A DNA stretch of 64,000 nucleotides from Agromyces cavernae (GTDB lineage: Bacteria > Actinomycetota > Actinomycetes > Actinomycetales > Microbacteriaceae), in NCBI RefSeq assembly GCF_021044935.1, contig NZ_JAJNMP010000002.1, positions 806,001 to 870,000 of the forward strand, written 5' to 3'. The number at the start of each line of letters is the position of its first letter. Within the stretch, counting starts at the first letter, position 1. The notes below the pieces were generated by a model. The model was not told the DNA's origin. It was given only the letters and a program-made list of their open reading frames with translations, and did not search any database. The position numbers were made by a program, and so were the translations under genes. This document shows, one piece after another, positions 1-8,706 of this stretch.

Positions 1-1
1 G

Positions 2-658
2 TTCGGGGTCAGCCGCGAGCGACAGGACGCGTGGGCGGCGCGATCGCATCGTCGCGCCTCGACGGCTCGATCGGCCGGCCGGTTCGACGCCGAGCTCGTC
101 GGGGTCGACGGCCTCGCCGCCGACGAACGTCCCCGCGCCACGCTCGACGCGGCGAGACTCGCCCGATTCCGGCCCGTGTTCAGCGCGCACGGCACCGTCA
201 CCGCGGGCAACTCGTGCGGCAACGCCGACGGCGCCGCCGCGATGGCCGTGACGAGCGAGGCCGTGCGCACCGAACTCGGCCTTCCCGGCCTGCGGATCGT
301 GGCGACCGCGGTCGCCGGAGGCGACCCCGCACTGCCCGGCATCGGTGCCGCGCCCGCGATCGATCGGGTGCTCGATCGCGCCGGGGCGACGGTCGGCGAC
401 ATCGGATTCGTCGAGATCACCGAAGCGTTCGCCGCCCAGCTGCTCGCGGTGAGCGACGCCGTCGGGCTCGACGAGGAGACGATCTGCACCGACGGCGGCG
501 CCATCGCCCTGGGACATCCGTGGGGCGCGTCGGGGGCGCTGCTGCTCGTGCGCCTCGCCGCCCGCATGCACGCGTCCGACGACGCACGGCTCGGGCTCGC
601 CGCTTGCTCGATCGGCGGAGGACAGGGCATCGCGATGCTCGTGGAGGCCGTGGCGTGA
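2..658 (+). CDS. Thiolase (acetyl-CoA C-acetyltransferase), 5' end outside window
   Basis: Thiolase-family enzyme that condenses or cleaves acyl-CoA thioesters in the cytoplasm. Only the last 218 residues are present; the frame is open from base 2. Visible family motifs are the N-terminal-domain tail (GNSCGNADGAAA), the NEAF-equivalent EITEAFAAQ, the GGAIALGHPWGASGA block with the catalytic His, and the ACSIGGGQG loop with the catalytic Cys. Its TGA overlaps the GTG of the next gene, so it is translationally coupled to the biotin-type transporter genes. That suggests a role near biotin or pimeloyl-type acyl-CoA metabolism, but this is inference from position; the substrate cannot be read from the sequence. 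Confidence 0.9.
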   Translation, partial: FGVSRERQDAWAARSHRRASTARSAGRFDAELVGVDGLAADERPRATLDAARLARFRPVFSAHGTVTAGNSCGNADGAAAMAVTSEAVRTELGLPGLRIVATAVAGGDPALPGIGAAPAIDRVLDRAGATVGDIGFVEITEAFAAQLLAVSDAVGLDEETICTDGGAIALGHPWGASGALLLVRLAARMHASDDARLGLAACSIGGGQGIAMLVEAVA

Positions 659-1335
659 GCGTGATCGAGTTCAGCGGAGTGGCCCACTCGTACGGCGAGC
701 GCACGGTGCTGCGCGGCATCGACCTGGTGCTCACCGAGCACCGCATCGGCATCGTCGGCGCGAACGGATCGGGCAAGTCCACGCTGGCCCGCATGGTGAA
801 CGGACTCGTGAAACCCGACCGCGGCACCGTCACCGTCGACGGCCTCGACGTCGCCCGCAGCGGGCGCGACGTGCGCCGCCGCGTCGGCTTCGTGTTCACC
901 AATCCCGACAGCCAGATCGTGATGCCCACGGTCGCCGAGGACGTCGCGTTCACCTTGCGACGACGCGGGCTCTCGAAGGCGGATGTCTCGGCGCGCGTCG
1001 CGGACGCGCTCGAACGGTTCGGCCTCGCAGCCCACGCCGACCACCCCGCGCACCGTCTCTCGGGCGGGCAGAAGCAATTGCTCGCACTCGCGGCCGTGCT
1101 CGTCGCCGAGCCGTCGCTCATCGTCGCCGACGAACCGACGACCCTGCTCGACGCCCGCAACGCTCGCCGCATCGCCGACCTGCTCGCCACGCTCCCCCAG
1201 CAGGTCATCGTCGTCACCCACCAACTCGAGCTTCTCGAAGGGTTCGACCGGGTCGTCGTGATCGACGAGGGCGGCGTCGTCGCCGACGGCGTGCCCGACA
1301 CCGCCTTGGGCGTCTACCGGAGCCTCATCGCATGA
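655..1335 (+). CDS. bioM: ECF transporter ATPase, BioM/EcfA type
   Basis: ABC ATPase of an energy-coupling-factor vitamin importer, 226 aa, the usual length for BioM. Walker A GANGSGKST is at residues 35-43, an ECF-type Q-loop NPDSQ follows, then the LSGGQ signature near 136, Walker B with SLIVADEPTT, and the H-loop VVTHQLELL. The GTG at 655 overlaps the thiolase stop (GTGA), and the 3' end overlaps the next gene by ATGA, so the three genes form a coupled operon. The E/F-D-R-V-V-V-I-D ending strand resembles BioM more than EcfA1/A2, but the S component (BioY) is not in the window, so the biotin assignment is inferred. Confidence 0.82.
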   Translation: MSVIEFSGVAHSYGERTVLRGIDLVLTEHRIGIVGANGSGKSTLARMVNGLVKPDRGTVTVDGLDVARSGRDVRRRVGFVFTNPDSQIVMPTVAEDVAFTLRRRGLSKADVSARVADALERFGLAAHADHPAHRLSGGQKQLLALAAVLVAEPSLIVADEPTTLLDARNARRIADLLATLPQQVIVVTHQLELLEGFDRVVVIDEGGVVADGVPDTALGVYRSLIA

Positions 1336-1925
1336 TCGGCCTCTACGTCCCCGGTCGCTCGCCCGTGCACCGCACTCCCGCGCTCGTGAAGCTCGGGGCG
1401 CTCGCCGCCGCGGTCGTGATGATCACCCTGCTACGCGAACCGTGGCAGCTCGCCGTCGCGGCGGCCGCCATCGTGGCGCTCTTCCTGGTTGCGCGCATCC
1501 CGCCGCGTGCGGCGGCCCACCAGATCGTTCCCGTGCTCTGGCTTCTCGTGGTCGCGGTGCCCGTGCAGGCGTTCTTCGGCGGGTGGACCGCAGCGGTGAT
1601 GATGGGTGGTCGTGTCGCGGCATCCGTCGCCCTCGCAGCGTTGTTCACGCTGACGACGCAGGTCTCGGCGGTGCTCGACGCGTGCGTGACGTTGCTCGCG
1701 CCGTTCCGCCGCTGGGTCGACGCGGATCGCGTCGGCCTCGTGCTCGCGCTCACCATCCGCTGCGTCCCGCTGACGGCCGATATCGTCCGCGAGGTGCTCG
1801 AGGCCCGCCGCGCACGCGGCGCACAGGGCTCGATCATGGCGCTCGCCGTGCCGGTGATCGTGCGGTCGCTGCAATCGGCCGACGAGCTCGGCGAAGCCCT
1901 CATCGCGCGCGGATTCGACGACTGA
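1332..1925 (+). CDS. bioN: ECF transporter T component, BioN/EcfT type
   Basis: Transmembrane coupling protein of the ECF importer, 197 aa. Hydrophobic segments lie near the N-terminus, in the middle (a VLWLLVVAVPVQAFF-like stretch) and around 95-150. The coupling-helix ARRARG motif (EARRARGAQG) that docks to the ATPases is present near residues 155-165, and the protein ends in the family-typical ARGFDD. The ATG overlaps the bioM stop by 4 nt. Length and single ARRARG motif fit the short CbiQ/BioN class. The partner S component is expected upstream of the window. Confidence 0.82.
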   Translation: MIGLYVPGRSPVHRTPALVKLGALAAAVVMITLLREPWQLAVAAAAIVALFLVARIPPRAAAHQIVPVLWLLVVAVPVQAFFGGWTAAVMMGGRVAASVALAALFTLTTQVSAVLDACVTLLAPFRRWVDADRVGLVLALTIRCVPLTADIVREVLEARRARGAQGSIMALAVPVIVRSLQSADELGEALIARGFDD

Positions 1926-1950
1926 CGTCACGCCGCCGCGAGCCGACGGA

Positions 1951-1984
1951 AGCGGGGGCCGGCCCGTTCGGACCGACCCCCGCT
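1951..1984. terminator. Bidirectional hairpin terminator
   Basis: A GC-rich inverted repeat (left arm 1951-1965, loop 1966-1969, right arm 1970-1984) lies between the convergent bioN and peroxidase genes. Two positions pair as G-U only in the minus-strand transcript, so it should work best for the peroxidase mRNA. No U-run follows, as is common in actinobacteria. Confidence 0.55.
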
Positions 1985-2000
1985 CGCGTGCCGTGCCGAC

Positions 2001-5000
2001 CTACGGTGTCGGTGCCGCCTGCACCGCCGTCGTGGTGTGCGCCGAGACGACCTCAGCCGTTCCGGTCAGGTCGGTGTAACCGATGGTGACCTGCAGCCAG
2101 CTCCCCTGATCTTCGGCGACCGGGCTGTAGGTGTTGCCCGTGGCCCCGTCGATCGGGGTCCAGGTGGGTGCAGCCCCTCCGACCGTCGGGTCCTCGGTCG
2201 TCCTCGCCCACTGGTAGGTGAAGACCTGGCCGTCCTCGCTGAACCCGTCGCCGTCGGTAGGCGAGCCGGCCGCGAGCGCGACGCCGACCTGCGGCACCGC
2301 CGACCCGAGGGTCAGCGCACCCGGCTGGTTCACGTTGACGACGGTCGCGGGAGACGTCGCGGACGTGGCCGTTCGGAAGAAGCCGTCGGCGTCGACATAA
2401 CTCACCGTCACCCGGATGAACATGCCGACCGTCTCGTTCGTCAGGACGAACTCGTTCGATCCGGATCCCGCGGGGTTGACGACCTCCTCCCACTCGTTCA
2501 CCGTCTCGGGGGTGTCGCCCTCGCCGGCCCACCAGCTGTACCGCAGTGCGGTGACGGCGGAGGTGTCGAACGGAGTGACGCCGTCGGTCTCGAAGAGGTT
2601 GGCGGTCGCCGTCGTCCCCTCGTTGAACGGGTCGGCCGTGTCGAGGGTCACGACCGCGCTCACCTCGCACGAATCCCACGTGTTCGTCTCGGCGTTCAGG
2701 GTGGCGCAACCGTCGGCGAACTGCAGTCGCTCGAACCCGCGGATCACGTCGACGCCATCGCTCTCCTCGGCCTCGCCCACCTGGGTGTGCTCGACCCGCC
2801 AGTAGCCCGAACCGGCCGGACCGACCTGGGTGATCGTGTACGACGCGAACGGGTTGCGGTAGAACGCCGTGTCGACCGCGTCGGGGCTCTCGTCGTAGAC
2901 GATCTCGCGGACAATCTCGATGTCACCCGGGTTCAGGGTTCCGTTGAACACCGCCGCCTGCAGCTGCGCGGCGCTGTCGAAGCGCTGACCCGTGACGGTG
3001 TTCTCGAGCTGCACCCGCAACATCGCGTCCCCGTCGAGGTAGTCGTTGCCACCACGACCCTCGATGGTGTCGCTGCCGGGCCCGCCGATCATCAACTTGT
3101 GCACGCCGTCGGCATCGAGGTCGGGAGTGCTGCGCAGGATCGGCAGCGAGAAGTCGCCGAGCGCGACCTGCACCCCGTTGACCTCGACCGTCGGGCGCAG
3201 CATCTCGGTGAGGCCGTCGACCATCGCGAGCGTCTCCTCGGTCGCCTTGTGCAGCGGGATCTCGCTCGGCGCGATGTCGTCGGCCTCGACGAGCGGGCCG
3301 CGGAGGGTGTCGTTGCCGGCACCGCCCGAGAGCGCCTCGAGCTGGTCGAACCGCGACGGCAGCGGGTTGTTCGGGTCGGTCGTGCGCGTGAACGACCAGT
3401 CCGAGGTCACCGGCTGGGTCTGGCCGTAGTAGGTCAGCCAGTCGAAGCCGATGTTGCCCAGGTGCCGGTCGGTGCCGACCGCGGCGCCGATGAGGACGTC
3501 GTCGCCGCCCTCGCCCTCGATGTCGTCGTTGCCGAGTCGACCCATCACGACGTCGTTGCCTCCGATCACGTCGTTCTGGAACTGGTCGGCGTTGTCGCCC
3601 TGCAGGAGGTCGGCGTGCGAACTGCCTTCCACCCAGTCCTCGTGCTCGCCGCCGATGACGGTCGTGCGACCGGACGTGCCGAGCACGATGTCGTTGCCCA
3701 TGCCCGCGAAGAACGTCGAGCCGTCACCGCCGCCGTTCACGATGAAGTCGTCACCGAGGCCGCCGAGGCCGAGATCCACGCCCGGACCGATGTGGATCGC
3801 ATCGTTGCCCTGCATGCCCTTGATGTTGTCGTCGCCGAACGAGTCGGTGATGATGTCGTGGCCCGGGCCGCCGACGAGTGCGTCGTTGCCGGCGCCCCCT
3901 TCGATGCGGTCGTCGCCCTGGTAGCCCCAGATGGCGTCATCACCCTCGTCGCCGCGCAGGCGGTCGTCTCCGGTGCCGCCATGGAGCTCGACGTGCTCGT
4001 CACCACTCCAGCGCCACGTCCCGTCGCCGTCCCTGATGAGTCCGGCGGGCACCGGGTTCGGGAGGTCGTCGATGTCGAGGTCGACGCCGGGTTCGTGCCA
4101 GGCGAAGATGTCGGCCGGCAGGTTCGACGCATCGGTGTTCCGCTGGATCATGTCCGAGAACGTGTTGCCCTCGAGCGCGGCGAACAACTGCTCGCCCTGG
4201 TTGCGGAACAGGTAGTAGAAGCGGTCGCCGAACTGCAACGCCTCGAGCTGGGACTCGAACACGTAGTTGAACGTCGAACCGAGCATGCCGCCGAAGGGGT
4301 TGAGCCGCTCGGCGAGGCCGCCGATCCAGAACTCGACGTCCTCGAGGCCGGTGACGGTCTGACCCGCGACATTCGCCCACCTGCCCGTGCCGTTCATGAA
4401 GGCGAGCCGGTCGGCGGGCGCCTTGAGCGGCACCGGAGCGAAGCGGGCGAGCGCGAGCTCGACGCCCTGGCTCACCGCGCTCGTGCCGCCGAGGATGTGG
4501 ATCTGCGCCGGCGCGAGGCGAGTGAGTTCCGCGCGCAGCGCGGGCGTGAGCCCAGTCGGCGGCACGAGGAGGATCGGAGCGTGGTTGATGCCCGCTGCCG
4601 CGGCCGCCGCGAGGGCGTCGGGGAAGTTGGCGCCGGTCGCGAGATAGACGCGGTCGGCTCCGGTCGGGAAGAAGTGCTTGCTGATCGCGATCGCGGTCTC
4701 GTACCTGCTCGCCCCGCCGAGGCGCACCACATCGCCGGACGCGTAGGCGTCCAGCTGGCGTTGCACCGACGTGCTCACGGCACTGGATGAGCCGAGCACG
4801 ACGATCTCCTCCGGGTTGAGCCGGTCGAGCTCCGCGCGCACGACCCCGGGGATCGCGTTCGGTCGCACGAGCAGGATCGGCGATCCGTCACGTGCTGCCA
4901 CCGCGGCACCCGCCAACGCGTCGGGGAAGTTCAGGCCGTTGGCGATGAACACGCGATCGACCGGTGCGTCGAAGGTCTCGGCGGAGATGTCGACGGCCGT

Positions 5001-7820
5001 CGCGAATCGGTCTGCGCCCGAGAGGCGCGTGACCGGCGCGTCGGACGCCGAGAGTGCGTTCAGCGCCGCCACGGTCCTCGGACCCACCGCACTCGGACCG
5101 CCGAGCACCACGATGCGGTCGGGGTTCAGCCGCAGGAGCTCGTTGCGCGTCGGGAGCGGAAGCTCACCCGTGTCGCCATTGGCCGTGAGGAGGATCGGTC
5201 CGTTGAGCGCGCCGCCCGCGAGCGCGTCGGGGAAGTTCATCCCGTTCGCCACGTACGCCACCTGCACCGAGTCCGCGGCGAAGTGCCGCTCGGAGATCAG
5301 CTGGGCCGTGTGGAAGCGGTCGGAGCCCGGGTACCGGGAGATGAACTCCTCACCGGGAATCGCGCCGTTCACGAGCAGGGCCGCGGCGTCTCGCTTCGCC
5401 TCGATCGTCGTGGCCGCCGTGACCGTCGGGTGCGAACCGTACGCCGCCACGAAGTTCACGAGCGACGCGTTGGTGCCGCCGCGTCCGAAGTTGTTGCCGT
5501 TCTTGATGTTGAGGCCGAAGTCCGTCCAGTTGGCGTACGGCTTCAGGTCGGCATCACCCGTCGCTTCGAAGAACGTCGTGCGCGCCGCTTGCAGCCCCGG
5601 GATTCCGAGGTCGCGACCGCGCAGGAGGTTGATGGTCGCGAGGTCGAGCGGCAGGCCGAGCAGGCTGTTGCGCAGCGTGTCGACGATGTGCTCGTCGATC
5701 TGGCTGCCCACGCGCGCGGTGGTGCCGTTCACGATGGATCCGGCCGCCTCTTCTGGTGAGAGCGTGCCGCCGAGGTCGAACGCCTCAGGGTTGAGGAAGC
5801 CGTCGAGCAGCGGCACATCCTCGAGACCGGGTGTTCCCCCGACGACACTCTCGCGGCCGATCTCCTCGGTCATCATCGAGTGGCCGAAACGGTAGACGAC
5901 CTGCGAGAACTCCGCGGTGATCGCCGCGTCGACACCGGCGTTGTAGCTGTTCTCGTTGAACACCACCGCGTCGATCGTCGGGGCCACCTTGCGCGCGAAC
6001 TCCTCGAAGACGAGGTGCTGGTACTGCATCTCGGTCGCGAACTTCGCGGCCTGGAAGAGCCGCTGCTGGTAGGTCCAGTCGTCGGCCTCGGCACCGGGCA
6101 GCGTCTCCTCGGCCTTGGCCGAGCGGTACGCGTGGTCCTCTCCGCGGAAGGCCTTGCCGAACTCCTCGAGCTGTGCGGGGTCGGCGACGGTCTGGTCGTT
6201 CAGGAGTTCGGGCATCTCGCCGGCGAGGAGCCGCTCGATCTGGCCGGCCATGCGGTTGTGCTCGGCGTGGAACACCGAGTGCACCGCCGTGAGGCCGATG
6301 TTCTCGTTGACGCGGCCGTCGCCCGCGATGAAGTGCTCGCCGAGCGCGACGTTGTCGTACCCGGTGAGGGTCGAGTCGTTGACCGGAGCGCCACCCGCGT
6401 CGAACAGCGGAATGCCCGGGTCGATGACGTTGCCGTCTTCGCCGAACTGCAGCGGAACGAGGTTGCCCTGGGCGTCGAACAGCGGCGTCGCTCCGTGCGC
6501 GATGTCATCGAGGAAGGCGTGACCCGTCGAGAGCGCGTTCGCGGTCGAGATCGGCGCCGCGGTGTCGCCCTCGACGAAGTCGATGCCGTCGACGGTCTCG
6601 TCGGTCGCGACGATCAGCTGCGGAAGCCCACGCTCGGGACCCGGGACGAAGTTGCCGTAGGGGTCGGTGAGGATCTGCGGGACCGCGAGCACGTCGTCGT
6701 CGGTGAGGTTGATGCCGAGGACGTTCCGGGCCTGGGCCTTCACGTCGTTCCACGTCGCCATGCCGCCGCGCTCGCCGCCACCGAGGTCGCCCTCGATGAG
6801 GCGCCCGGTGTCGGTCCCGTCGGGGCCGTACGCACGGAGGAAGACCTGGTGCGAAGGATGCGACGAGTAGGTCTGGTTCTGGTCGATGAACGGGGTCGTG
6901 AGGTTCGTGTACTCGTTCGTGGCGTTGCCGGCCGCGTCCTCGGCGCGGTCTGCACGGGTGAGCATCAGGAAGTTGGAGTTCGAATCCGGGTCGTACAGGG
7001 GGTCGTCCTCCTCCAGCGGAACCACGAGGGTTCCGTGACCGCCCTTCGCGATGAGGTCGAGACCATGGTCGAAGAACTGGCCGAAGAAGCCCATGAACGT
7101 GTTGAACGGGGCCGAGAGCTCTTCGTCGGCGGTCGTGTTCGGCGTGACCACGCGGTCGGTGCCCGGGATGATCGTCGCCGTGCCGGCATCGAGTTGGTTC
7201 AGGATCGCCGGGTTGTTCGTCGTCTGGTCGACGATGAGGTTGCTGACCGTGCGGGGCTCGGAGTCGTAGACGAAGCCCTCGGTCTGCGAGTAGCACGTCC
7301 GCGCGGCGGGCGAGGGGGGTCCGGGATTCGCGCAGACCGCGGTGTTCGCGGGGTTGTTCGCGGGAGCGCCCGCCGGAACGGTCTCACCCTGGCGCCACTC
7401 GGGTTCGAGCAGGCGCGGGAACGTGCTGTCCGAGGCGCCGAACTCGCTCTGGCCGACGACCAGGTTGTTGTAGGTGCCGTCGACCGTGCGCACGCCGAAC
7501 GTGTTCATGACGTTCGGCACGCACTTGCCGCTCGAGTCGTCGGGGTCGGAGCAGAGCAGCTCGTAGTTCGACGGCTCGAGTGCGTCCGCCGCGTGCGCCT
7601 CGGAGATCTGGATCTGCCGCAGGATGAATTCGAGGTCGTTCTGGTTGAGGACGAACGCGGGATCCTCATCGGTGACCGCCTGCGCGGGCGGTGCGACGCT
7701 CGCGAGTGAGATCGTGCCGATCAGCCCGATCAGTGCGAGCAGCGCGATGAGTGTGCGCTGCAGTCTCGATTCAGGTCGGCGTCGTAGGGAGAACGGGCTG
7801 ATTCCAGGCGATGCGCTCAA
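2001..7820 (-). CDS. Secreted animal-type haem peroxidase with CWB2 repeats inserted in the catalytic domain and RTX tail
   Basis: Predicted extracellular haem peroxidase, 1939 aa. The start is TTG at 7820, with GGAG 7 nt upstream; the longer reading to 7889 lacks an RBS. Residues 1-48 are a signal peptide ending AQA. The peroxidase domain follows, with the distal-His region FGQFFDHGLDL near 250, HAEHNRM near 515, proximal-His VYRFGHSMM near 645, and LLRGRDLG. Three cell-wall-binding repeats occupy about 828-1128 (each with xNFPDALA and PILL motifs). Peroxidase sequence then resumes (LAFMNGTG, GLEDVEFWIGGLAE, NTFSDMIQRNTD, about 1130-1243). RTX repeats of the GGxGxDxxx type fill 1278-1437 and 1575-1597, and two Ig-like modules end the protein. 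There is no LPXTG, so wall attachment would be through CWB2. It is a paralogue of the gene at 9793-15270. Confidence 0.87.
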   Translation of the reverse strand: MSASPGISPFSLRRRPESRLQRTLIALLALIGLIGTISLASVAPPAQAVTDEDPAFVLNQNDLEFILRQIQISEAHAADALEPSNYELLCSDPDDSSGKCVPNVMNTFGVRTVDGTYNNLVVGQSEFGASDSTFPRLLEPEWRQGETVPAGAPANNPANTAVCANPGPPSPAARTCYSQTEGFVYDSEPRTVSNLIVDQTTNNPAILNQLDAGTATIIPGTDRVVTPNTTADEELSAPFNTFMGFFGQFFDHGLDLIAKGGHGTLVVPLEEDDPLYDPDSNSNFLMLTRADRAEDAAGNATNEYTNLTTPFIDQNQTYSSHPSHQVFLRAYGPDGTDTGRLIEGDLGGGERGGMATWNDVKAQARNVLGINLTDDDVLAVPQILTDPYGNFVPGPERGLPQLIVATDETVDGIDFVEGDTAAPISTANALSTGHAFLDDIAHGATPLFDAQGNLVPLQFGEDGNVIDPGIPLFDAGGAPVNDSTLTGYDNVALGEHFIAGDGRVNENIGLTAVHSVFHAEHNRMAGQIERLLAGEMPELLNDQTVADPAQLEEFGKAFRGEDHAYRSAKAEETLPGAEADDWTYQQRLFQAAKFATEMQYQHLVFEEFARKVAPTIDAVVFNENSYNAGVDAAITAEFSQVVYRFGHSMMTEEIGRESVVGGTPGLEDVPLLDGFLNPEAFDLGGTLSPEEAAGSIVNGTTARVGSQIDEHIVDTLRNSLLGLPLDLATINLLRGRDLGIPGLQAARTTFFEATGDADLKPYANWTDFGLNIKNGNNFGRGGTNASLVNFVAAYGSHPTVTAATTIEAKRDAAALLVNGAIPGEEFISRYPGSDRFHTAQLISERHFAADSVQVAYVANGMNFPDALAGGALNGPILLTANGDTGELPLPTRNELLRLNPDRIVVLGGPSAVGPRTVAALNALSASDAPVTRLSGADRFATAVDISAETFDAPVDRVFIANGLNFPDALAGAAVAARDGSPILLVRPNAIPGVVRAELDRLNPEEIVVLGSSSAVSTSVQRQLDAYASGDVVRLGGASRYETAIAISKHFFPTGADRVYLATGANFPDALAAAAAAGINHAPILLVPPTGLTPALRAELTRLAPAQIHILGGTSAVSQGVELALARFAPVPLKAPADRLAFMNGTGRWANVAGQTVTGLEDVEFWIGGLAERLNPFGGMLGSTFNYVFESQLEALQFGDRFYYLFRNQGEQLFAALEGNTFSDMIQRNTDASNLPADIFAWHEPGVDLDIDDLPNPVPAGLIRDGDGTWRWSGDEHVELHGGTGDDRLRGDEGDDAIWGYQGDDRIEGGAGNDALVGGPGHDIITDSFGDDNIKGMQGNDAIHIGPGVDLGLGGLGDDFIVNGGGDGSTFFAGMGNDIVLGTSGRTTVIGGEHEDWVEGSSHADLLQGDNADQFQNDVIGGNDVVMGRLGNDDIEGEGGDDVLIGAAVGTDRHLGNIGFDWLTYYGQTQPVTSDWSFTRTTDPNNPLPSRFDQLEALSGGAGNDTLRGPLVEADDIAPSEIPLHKATEETLAMVDGLTEMLRPTVEVNGVQVALGDFSLPILRSTPDLDADGVHKLMIGGPGSDTIEGRGGNDYLDGDAMLRVQLENTVTGQRFDSAAQLQAAVFNGTLNPGDIEIVREIVYDESPDAVDTAFYRNPFASYTITQVGPAGSGYWRVEHTQVGEAEESDGVDVIRGFERLQFADGCATLNAETNTWDSCEVSAVVTLDTADPFNEGTTATANLFETDGVTPFDTSAVTALRYSWWAGEGDTPETVNEWEEVVNPAGSGSNEFVLTNETVGMFIRVTVSYVDADGFFRTATSATSPATVVNVNQPGALTLGSAVPQVGVALAAGSPTDGDGFSEDGQVFTYQWARTTEDPTVGGAAPTWTPIDGATGNTYSPVAEDQGSWLQVTIGYTDLTGTAEVVSAHTTTAVQAAPTP

Positions 7821-8151
7821 TTTCAGTCTCCAGATATGACGGTGGCCGCCGATCCAGGTGGTTGCGCGACAGCAACTGTGCCCCCGCACAACCGGACCGT
7901 GACGTCAGGTTTGGACCTGTTTAGCGGCAACCCGAACGAGGCGGCCACCGGCCGGATGGAAATCAACCCCGAACTGGGGTCGAATGAAGGGCGTCTTCAC
8001 CCGAGTGCTGAGGAAGACTCAGGATATGCCGCTGATCAGCCATTTCTCCCGGTGGTGCGCGAGCGGCCCGCACGACGAAGGCTGTTTCGCGTTCGCAGGG
8101 AGGTCGTGGCATCCTTCGTGTGTCCGATCCGATACACCCGAAGGACTCCGC
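7821..8151. other. Divergent intergenic region between peroxidase 1 and META lipoprotein
   Basis: 331 bp without a gene. It holds the putative peroxidase promoter and upstream motif (7919-7980, described separately) and the ribosome-binding site of the lipoprotein gene (AAGGA just before 8152). No convincing -10 box for the rightward gene and no RNA gene was recognised. Confidence 0.5.
7919..7980 (-). promoter_or_regulatory. Putative promoter and activator-like motif of peroxidase 1
   Basis: The -10-like TAAAAC (minus strand, 7924-7919) is preceded, after exactly 43 nt, by CCCCGAACTGGGG (plus-strand reading, 7968-7980), itself flanked by GGAnnnAAAT (7955-7964). The paralogue at 15270 has the same elements at the same spacing. 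No good -35 box is visible, which fits an activator site centred about 60 bp upstream of transcription start. Confidence 0.5.
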
Positions 8152-8550
8152 ATGAACTTGACCGATCGAGTACTCCCGACGGCGATCCTCCGCTCGCTCG
8201 TCGCCGGTGCCGCCATCGGCGTCGCGCTCGTGATGACCGGATGCGCCGGCGAGCGCGGCCCCGTCGACGAGGCGACCGTCGTCACGACCTGGGGCTCCGA
8301 AGACGAGGGTCAGCCGCACCTCACGTTCACCGATGACGGCAGCGTCTCAGGCAGCGACGGTTGCAACCGACTCGTCGGCAGCTGGACGCTCACGGGCGAC
8401 ACGATCGCCACCGACAGCCTCGCCACGACGCGCAAGGCCTGCGAGGGCGTCGACACCTGGCTGTCGGGATTCGCGACGGCCGTCGTCGACGGCGACCGGC
8501 TCATCGTGAGCGGCGTCGACGGCGAGCAGATCGGCGTCCTCCGGAACTGA
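8152..8550 (+). CDS. META-domain (HslJ-like) lipoprotein
   Basis: Small surface lipoprotein, 132 aa. The ATG at 8152 has AAGGA at a good distance. An N-terminal hydrophobic segment ends in a lipobox (LVMTGC, Cys lipidated), followed by a META domain: FTDDGSVSGSDGCNRL, then GDTI...T.KAC, the family's conserved G-C-N and T-x-x-x-C pattern. META/HslJ proteins are envelope proteins linked in E. coli to heat-shock and novobiocin tolerance; the biochemical role is unknown. It stands alone between the two peroxidase genes, transcribed in the opposite direction to them. Confidence 0.82.
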   Translation: MNLTDRVLPTAILRSLVAGAAIGVALVMTGCAGERGPVDEATVVTTWGSEDEGQPHLTFTDDGSVSGSDGCNRLVGSWTLTGDTIATDSLATTRKACEGVDTWLSGFATAVVDGDRLIVSGVDGEQIGVLRN

Positions 8551-8631
8551 GGCGCCCGACGGCGCGTGGGGTCGGATGCCTCGCTCCGGGCCCTCGCGGA
8601 GCTGTTCACCTCGCGCGGATTCGACGACTGA
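8551..8631 (+). other. Possible remnant resembling the end of an ecfT/bioN gene
   Basis: Directly after the META stop, in the same frame, 26 codons run to a second TGA and end SRGFDD. The last 20 bases (8612-8631) are identical to the last 20 bases of bioN (1906-1925). It has no start codon with an RBS and may be a duplicated fragment or chance. Confidence 0.25.
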
Positions 8632-8706
8632 TCCTCGGGTTCGCGCGGTGTCGGTCGGCCCCGGCAGACTGGCCTTCGCCGCCGACCCGAGGAGACCCGC
8701 CCGACC

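Noticed and set aside
3500..4000. Repetitive DNA in the peroxidase gene that could look like a repeat array or CRISPR
   Set aside because: The repeats are degenerate nonapeptide-encoding units (GGxGxDxxx); spacing is 27 nt with no constant repeat and unique spacers. The same holds at 10990-11490.
2037..4790. Very long open frame (over 900 codons) antisense to peroxidase 1
   Set aside because: The Arg/Val/Asp-rich product has no domains, and the frame is the expected mirror of a high-GC gene. The minus strand has signal peptide, domains and repeats. The same applies to long antisense frames at 5880-7709, 10537-12366, 12859-15252 and 15328-17709.
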